DNA from: Thozetella sp. PMI_491
Taxonomy: Eukaryota > Ascomycota > Sordariomycetes > Chaetosphaeriales > Chaetosphaeriaceae
Reading direction: 5' to 3'
DNA: 64,000 nucleotides
Assembly (NCBI GenBank): GCA_021432635.1
Contig: MU270032.1
Span: 1,054,001 to 1,118,000, forward strand
This document shows positions 57,296 through 64,000 of the stretch, in pieces. How positions within the stretch are numbered: the stretch's first letter is position 1; each line of letters opens with the position of its first letter. The position numbers and the translations under genes were made by a program. Below the pieces are notes generated by a model that was not told the origin of the DNA, did not search any database, and saw only the letters and a program-made list of their open reading frames with translations.

Positions 57296-58355
57296 TTGTT
57301 GTCCAGGAAATCCTGCGAGACCCCGCGTTCTCCACTGTTGCGTTAATTGTGAAATCTATGTAATGGAGCCAGATAGGCTTGGCGGAGAAGACTGGAGGGG
57401 GGAGGGGGGAGTATGTGAAAGCAAACTACCAGAAAGAGAATAGCCCAGCCCAAGGGTTGCTGGAGAGGACAACAGGAATGAGAGAAACGACTGGTAGCGC
57501 ATACTCCATAAAATATTTCATTCTCCCAGCATACCGCCAGCATTCTCGTACAGGTGCAGGTCTCTGCAGGTTAGTCAAGACATCCAAGAGGAGGGAAGGC
57601 AACCGTAGATGATAGGTAGCTTGTACGTCGGGTTATTTGTGATCCATGACCAAGGCGTCAACGGGATGCCGTGAGGATGCAAAAGAATAGGCAGATAGAT
57701 ATTCTACGTGGTATATTCTGAAAACTTGAAAGACTTTAGAGATACTCGAAGGAATAGGCACAATTGCTCACCGCCGGAGCCCTTGCATCTACCAAGAACA
57801 AGGCGTTGTGCCTCTTTCCCAAGTTTGGCCTCAGCTGAAATTCGGAGTCCGTGCACGGGCGGTCTAATACGGGCGCTAGGCAGCCATACAGCTCACAGGG
57901 CGTTCGCTTGCCAGGGCAAATCGTTCCACACCAATGAAGTTGCCTGCACCCCTAAGCACTCTGGGTGGCAGTCGCGTTGTAGAACCCTCTCTCGACGCGT
58001 CGTCTGTCGTGTGGGGTTATGCTGCCTGTCGTGATCGATATTTTCGAGAACGCCACAGCCCGTCCTGCATCCACTCCAGGCACTGTTGCCTGCCGTCGGC
58101 TCCCGCGACATCTCTTGATGAGAATTGCGGTGAGTCAACCGAGCTCGAGGGCGATGGCACAGAAAACGTCAAATACTTCAGACATGTCCGCTTTCTTCTC
58201 GGGCTGCGAGCCGGGCCTCCCAGCACTACCTGTTTTGTTTTACGTCTGCTTCCGTTTCAAACCATCACTACTGCTTGACTGCCTACTTCCTTTTCCTATC
58301 CGGGCACGACTATCACCACAAGACCCTCCCGGTCCGCAAGCTCACCGGCCTCAAC
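57296..58355. other. Intergenic, no supported gene
   Basis: Between the esterase relic and the ankyrin gene. Open frames at 57708-58034 and 58019-58429 have no domain; the second overlaps the start of the ankyrin gene in another frame. Confidence 0.5.
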
Positions 58356-61300
58356 ATGGCGATGCCAAGCATTCACGACCTGCCAGCCCCCCCCAAGGAG
58401 CTGGCCAGCTACATTGCCAGCCACCCTGATATTCCCATGGTCGAGATTATGAAGCCCTACCGCCAGTACGAAGCTCAGCTCAGGACCGTCTTCGCCCAGG
58501 ACCGTGCCAATCCCGCACTAAACGACCCTCACCTCAATGTTCTTCCGCTCTTCACCAACGACACCAAGTTCATTACGACCCGGGCCCGGGACCTCGCGTC
58601 CGAACCCCAGGAGGAGCAGGATCGCTACATCATGGCGCTGCCAGCTGAGAAACGCAGGGCCCACGGCTCGCCCGCAGTCGTGCAGTCCATCAAGGAGTTC
58701 CAGAAGAACTTCAACATCTTCTCTGAGTCGTCTCTGGCGGACTTGAACTGGGACAATGTCGTCGCGGCCGGTTCTTCCGTGGTCAACTGTCTCCTGCCCG
58801 TCCCACCCGAGTTCAGCGCCACCAAGCGCAAGCTCCGGGAGTACTACCACGAGAAGCTCTGCCCAGCCTCTGACGTCGACTTGTTTCTCTACGGCCTCAC
58901 GCACGAAGAGGCTGTCGAGAAGATCAAAGAGATAGAACAGTCGATCAGAGATGCCATCCTCTCCGAGGTCACTGTCGTTCGCACCAAATATGCCATCACC
59001 ATAGCTTCGCAGTATCCCACCCGCCATGTCCAGGTATGATTTGGCCCCCGAGGTCCCGAGATTATTGTGTGCGCCTGCTCACTTGCGATTGACACCAGAT
59101 TGTTTTGCGTGTCTACAAGTCGGTCGGCGAGATCCTGACTGGGTTCGACATTGATGCTGCCGGAGGTGCCTATGACGGCAAGCAGGTCTACGTCGCCCCT
59201 AGGGCTTTGGGAAGCTTCATTACCCAGATCAATCACATCGATCTAACTCGGAGGAGCCCTTCCTATGAGAACCGACTGTCCAAGTACAGCCGCCGCAACT
59301 TCGAGGTGTACTGGCCAGAGCTGGATCGAAGCCGTGTCGACCCGACCATCTTTGAGAGAAGCTTCCAACGGACTCTCGGGCTGGCGCGCCTCTTGGTTCT
59401 AGAGCGCCTTCCCACTTCCTCAGCCCGAGAGACCTACATGAACAAGAGGCGTCAGGAGCGCGGGCGCCCGGAAATCAACAGAACTTACTTCCGCCACCTC
59501 GGTGGTAACATCAAGGACTTGCACGAGGACGAGGTCGCCGATTGGGTAGACGAGTCAGAGGTGTCTAACTATCACACGTTCACTGTGCCCTACGGACCGA
59601 AATTTCACGCCAAGAAGATCGAAAAACTCTGCTATACTAAAGACCTACTTCTCAATGCCGAGTGGAACCAACACAAGGACCGTGAGGTCTACCTGCACCG
59701 TCACCCGGCTTTCTTTGGTCGGGTTCGGGATGTCATTGAAGATTGCTGTGGAACGTGCCCGAAGCCTGTGACGCCGGAGGAAATTGAGGTTGCTGAGAAG
59801 GAGGCAGAGATTTACATATCCGGCAAAGTATCCTTTCTTATTGACAACCCTGGTAGGCAGCAGATCGGATCTTTCAATCCTCTGACAGAGGATGACTGGA
59901 CCGATATGGCGTATATCGGCAACACGGCCCGGCTTTGCCAGAGCATTGTTGATAAGGATAACGACGATGTTCTCAGTTGCGTGTCCCAGGAGGGCTTCAA
60001 TCCAAACAAGCGAGACTATACCGGCAGGGCACCGCTTCATCTTGCAGTCGGGAGCTCCACGCCGGAAATCGTCCGGACCCTCGTCGATCACGGGGCGAGG
60101 ATCACTGCACGTCTTGCTGATGGACGCACTGCCCTCCATCTGGCTGCTGAGCGCGGGAATCCAGAGATCGTCAAGATATTGATGGAAAAGAGCGCAGAGA
60201 ATGAGGCAGAAGCGGAGCAGCGGCAGGCCAATTTGAGGATGAATAAGTTCGGAAGAGGTCTCGACGGTACCAAGTCCGCAGAAAAGGGCCGAGAAGAAGA
60301 CGAGGAAGACGATGATGACGATAGCACATCCGACGGCGAGCTTCTTGACGAAGCAGACGCGGACCGAACTTCGATTGCCACCGGCTCTTTTGTCAAAATC
60401 AAGAAGGAAGAGGAAGACCAGCAAGACGTGGCTCTAGAAGAGCCGGCCGACGAACCCGATTTCTACAAAGTCGACATTCTCTCCTGGGACATCCCATGCT
60501 CGCCGCTCCATCTTGCCATCTCAGGCGGGTATGAGCAGGTTGTCAGTGTCTTGTGCGAAGTAAGTCACCAGAACGTGCCTACATTAACTCGTTTGTTCTT
60601 GGCTGATCTCTTCTCAGTACGGCAGCGATGTTATTCTGCCGGTGAAATTCCTCAACGACGAGAGGGAGCCGACAAACGCCATCCTGACGCTGGCTTTAGC
60701 GCTCACTCTCCCTCTCGAAAAGGCAAAATCAATGGCCAATCTCCTGCTAAGACTTGGTGCAAGCTCATCACAAGCCGACTTGCATGGCTGTACAGCATTC
60801 CATCGATATGTGAACAGCAATGAATCTGAGATGGTGGATACCCTATGGGAGTTTGACAAGACCGGCGTCAAGGCAGCTCTCAATCACCTGCTCATCGAGT
60901 CTCGTTACTGGGACCCTCCGGCTATCTCGCCTCTTCATACTGCTATCGGGAATGGCGACACCATCCTGGTTATGAAGCTTCTCGAAGCAGGTGCGAATCC
61001 GCAGATTGATTTCGAGCACTGGCTCAAAGCCGCCAAGTTTTCTACCAGGCTCGAAGGTCGTCTGCGCTCGTTCGAAGAAAATCAAAAAACGTATCGGAAA
61101 TCTGTCCAGCAACCCCTTATCACGGCTTTAACTTCCTGCCCGGATCCCGAGGTTGCCTACCTGCTTCTGAGGGGCGGCGCAGATCCCAATACGATGACGC
61201 AGGTCTCCTATCAGCTCTTGGATGACGAATGGCAACGGAGGTACAACCAGGGGGAAACAGCTCTGGACCTCGTGCGCAACCAGCTGGAACAGCTTCGGAA

Positions 61301-63945
61301 ATACACTGGCGAGAAGCTTTCGGCGCAAAATCCAGAACTACCGGAGGGAATCCGGGAGTACCTGGATCTGGTGCAAGCGGGAACATACCAACATTGGGTA
61401 ACCGAAGAGGACATCAAGCAGAAACTCAAGAGCCATGAGAGGGCAGTCGAGAGCTACAAGGAGGCTGTAAAGAACTTCGAAGGGCTCACAGGCGTTGCAG
61501 AGAAGCAACAAGCGATCCGTGAGGCGATTAGTCAGGTCGAGAAAGTCGAACAACTTCTCGTCGAAATGGGCGGCAAGACTTTCCAGGAACTCCATCCGGA
61601 TATCAAGACCAACACGGACCGCTATCATCAAAGTACTACCCAAGCGGAGAAGAAGAAGGAGTGCTACCAGTTTAACATTACATTCCGCAACGCTACTGAC
61701 GTTACCGACATCAGGAGAGCAGCCTACCTAGAGCTGTAAGTATCCCCCTAGACGCCGTTGTTTATCGTTCCGCTATTGACTGCTATTTACCAGGTTTGAG
61801 GCCGCCTGGGTAGGAAATTTGGACAAGATCAAGGCTCTTACTACCCAGTCTTGGGGCGATGACCACTCTGAGCCCCCGTTGAACATCACCGTCCAAGACA
61901 TGAACGGGAACCACCCCATGTCTCTGGCATTTCTTCGCGGGCACGTAGAAGTGGCGAGGGCTGTTCTGGAGATTGCCATGGCGCAATATGCTCCAGAGGA
62001 AAAGGAGCGAGTTCATTTCAGGATGCAGACATCGACCAACGATGGAGGCGGTTCAGAGGACGAGGACGAGTACAGCGACGGGGACTCAGACGATTCCGAT
62101 GGCGAGCCACGTATCGTTTCCAAGGCAGTCGACCAAAAGTTCACGATTGATAATATCGGCCAAGTGTCCATGCAGGTTAAGTCACGCACACGGCCGTCCC
62201 AGCTGCTCGAATGGGCAGTCCCCACGTTCCGGGTCGAGAACGGCAAGATCACCGAAGTCTCACAGCTCAACCTGATCCAATTCGTCTTGAGCAACGATGA
62301 CCATGCTGGATTGAAGGCCCTGTTGGACATGGCAATTCACTTCGCCTCGCAGAAACTCGACGGCGATGACGACCTGGCGAGCGGGCTCTTCTCGTTCCCT
62401 GAACATGTTTTCCTATGGGCCATCGAAAACGGCAAGACGCAGATGCTCGCTGAGATTATCAGGCGCACCGGCGCCGGATTGCCCCTGGACCACTTGGTCA
62501 AGAAGAGCGGGGTTGAAGTGAAAGAGAAGCCTCGCTATTACCAAGGCCTGACGGTCTATGGCAGGAAAAGGTCCGTCGAATCCGCTCTCTGGATAGCGGA
62601 GGCCCACTTACTGACGATCTGAACAGGAAGGATTGGGCCAATGCCGGTCGGGAACTCGTGGTCAAGTCCACGGGCACGAAAACACCGCTGCTACTCCAAG
62701 CCACGCTGAACACCAGTGTGGAGTCTGTGGAATGGCTGTTGAGCGACTCCCCTCTTCGAAACTATCTCGAATTTGGCAATTCCAAAGCTGCCCAAAACGA
62801 TTCGAGGCTAAAGCATCTGAGCCAAGGCTCCGGAGGCTTCGAGAGGGTCGTTGGCAAATGGCTTGGGGCTGAAAGTAGGTTCACATCTGGCATTGGGGAA
62901 ATTTCAACTACTTACGATCGCTATAGGCGAATTGGTTATCCACTGTGCGGCGATGAATCGGCCCACACAAGCAGCATGCCAGCTTCTCAAGTACCTTGTC
63001 CAAGCTTGCCCGGCAACCCTTGAGACCAAGAACAGCGACGGAGAAACGCCTCTCATGATAGCATGCCGATTCGGCCGCATCGACTTCGTCAAGATCCTCC
63101 TCGAAGCTGGAGCGGACCAGTCGGTCCGCAACAGGGACGGCTACAACCTTCTACACGCAGCACTTGCGGGCTGCCCGACCGCAGAACAACTCCGACCGTT
63201 GCTCGAGCTATTAGACACGGACTTGCTGGAGCATCTCTGCCTTTCTCGTTCCAATTTGTACGAAAAAGGCACCACTCCTCTGCACACCTTCATAGACACC
63301 GTCACGCGGAGCAGTAGATACGACAACGACGGACAGTGGCTCTCCGTGTTGGAACTCCTCCTTAACCTTTCCAAGGGCTCTGAGTTGGAGATGCTGAATG
63401 GCGCCGGTGATACCTGTCTCCATACTGCCATCATGCAGCGGTCCACGCAGATGGTGCGGGCACTCCTCGACTTCAAGCCGAAGCTCCTCTACCGTGAGAA
63501 TGCGGTGGGTAGGACACCAGCAGAGGTTGCCCGGGACCGCGTGACGGCCCAAAAATTCCAGGCGCCTCGAAACATAACTCTGCCCAGCAATAACTCCGTT
63601 GTCGGGCTGCTGGGGAAATCCACCCAGGACTTCGCTGCGTCTAAAGCTGCAGATAAGCCACCGACAGAGACACAGGAGATGGCGGTCTGGCGGATTTGTC
63701 GCGAGTTTATGGCTAAGCACCCTGACAGGCGCCGACTGGTGAGCCTCAACGAAGCTAACGATATAGCGAAACGCCTCGGCGAGAAGTTCTACTCGTCAAG
63801 GTATTTTAGCGTTCAGCCGAAGTACGAGGAAGAGGAGGAGGAGAGCAACGACGAGAAACCCCCTAGCTCGGATTTCAGTGCCCGCCAAGTCAGTGCAAAA
63901 TGGAGAGAGCAATGGATTTGTCCCGACTGTTTCACCCGGCATTAG
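58356..63945 (+). CDS. 1766-aa ankyrin-repeat protein with N-terminal nucleotidyltransferase-like domain
   Basis: Six exons (58356-59033, 59099-60559, 60618-61735, 61794-62570, 62627-62874, 62927-63945) join in one frame. An earlier in-frame ATG at 58275 would add a hydrophobic leader and is less likely. Residues about 130-330 contain GSS (139-141), SDVDLFLYG with Asp173 and Asp175, and FDID...AYDG (243-253), an order like the catalytic triad of a pol-beta-type nucleotidyltransferase. Ankyrin repeats begin near 533 (GRAPLHLA), recur near 567, 694 and 817, and return in the last exon (DGETPLMIACRFGRIDFV). Acidic stretches lie near 626 and 1160, and a predicted coiled coil lies near 985-1045. 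There is no signal or membrane segment. This architecture is known in fungi as an ankyrin protein of unknown role; the enzymatic reading is inference. Confidence 0.85.
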
Positions 63946-64000
63946 AAGGGCTCTGTAAAGTTCCGATATAGCAAAATTGAACACCAGAGAAGATGTTTCA

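Noticed and set aside
59645-60424. 259-codon open frame on the minus strand
   Set aside because: It lies antisense to the ankyrin gene, whose frame carries clear repeats and motifs; the antisense product has no domain.
1-64000. CRISPR array, tRNA, rRNA, transposon or virus-like element
   Set aside because: No spaced identical repeats, no convincing A/B-box pairs, no transposase, reverse transcriptase, integrase or capsid motifs and no long terminal repeats were seen by eye.

Overview
The window reads as nuclear DNA of a filamentous ascomycete (Pezizomycotina, most likely a Sordariomycete; class is inference). Genes carry short introns of about 50-90 bp with GT...AG ends and CTAAC/CTGAC-like branch sites. 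The gene families are typical of such fungi: HET domains, Zn2Cys6 regulators, a CYP58-like P450, GH71 and GH93 glycosidases, and a large ankyrin protein. I support 22 protein genes and one gene relic. I rebuilt the split genes by joining exons until frames, phases and family motifs agreed. I saw no rRNA, tRNA, CRISPR array, transposon or virus-like element.

Layout. 0-9.4 kb: the 3' end of an alpha/beta hydrolase, a complete P450, a small secreted GPI-type protein and a large glycosylated membrane protein. 10.6-17.4 kb: a secreted GH93 arabinanase-like enzyme, a HET-domain protein, an EthD-domain protein and a secreted RNase T2. 18.5-30.7 kb: a compact metabolic block with a carotenoid/stilbene cleavage dioxygenase, an HSL-type esterase, a small LITAF zinc-ribbon protein and two divergent regulator/SDR pairs. 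31.8-36.9 kb: a fungal AAA+ ATPase and a secreted GH71 alpha-1,3-glucanase with two Cys-rich C-terminal modules. 36.9-43.9 kb: a 7-kb stretch without a supportable gene. 43.9-50.2 kb: a short HET-domain protein, an unrecognised 534-aa protein with an N-myristoylation-like start, and a PhzS/salicylate-hydroxylase-like FAD monooxygenase. 52.9-57.3 kb: a secreted chitin/polysaccharide deacetylase, a secreted GMC oxidoreductase that lacks one usual active-site His, and a truncated esterase relic. 58.4-63.9 kb: a six-exon gene for a 1766-aa ankyrin protein whose N-terminus resembles a nucleotidyltransferase fold.

How the genes may work together. The 18.5-30.7 kb block could be a small catabolic or apocarotenoid-type cluster: oxidative cleavage, ester hydrolysis and carbonyl/alcohol redox under two local Zn2Cys6 regulators. 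The shared promoter of the first regulator/SDR pair carries exact direct repeats that look like operator sites. The HET proteins, the AAA+ ATPase and the ankyrin protein are family types often found in accessory, self/non-self or stress-linked regions. The secreted hydrolases (GH93, GH71, CE4, RNase T2) suggest a life on plant or fungal polymers. No PKS, NRPS or canonical terpene synthase is visible, so if the left-edge P450 and hydrolase belong to a metabolite cluster, its core lies outside the window.
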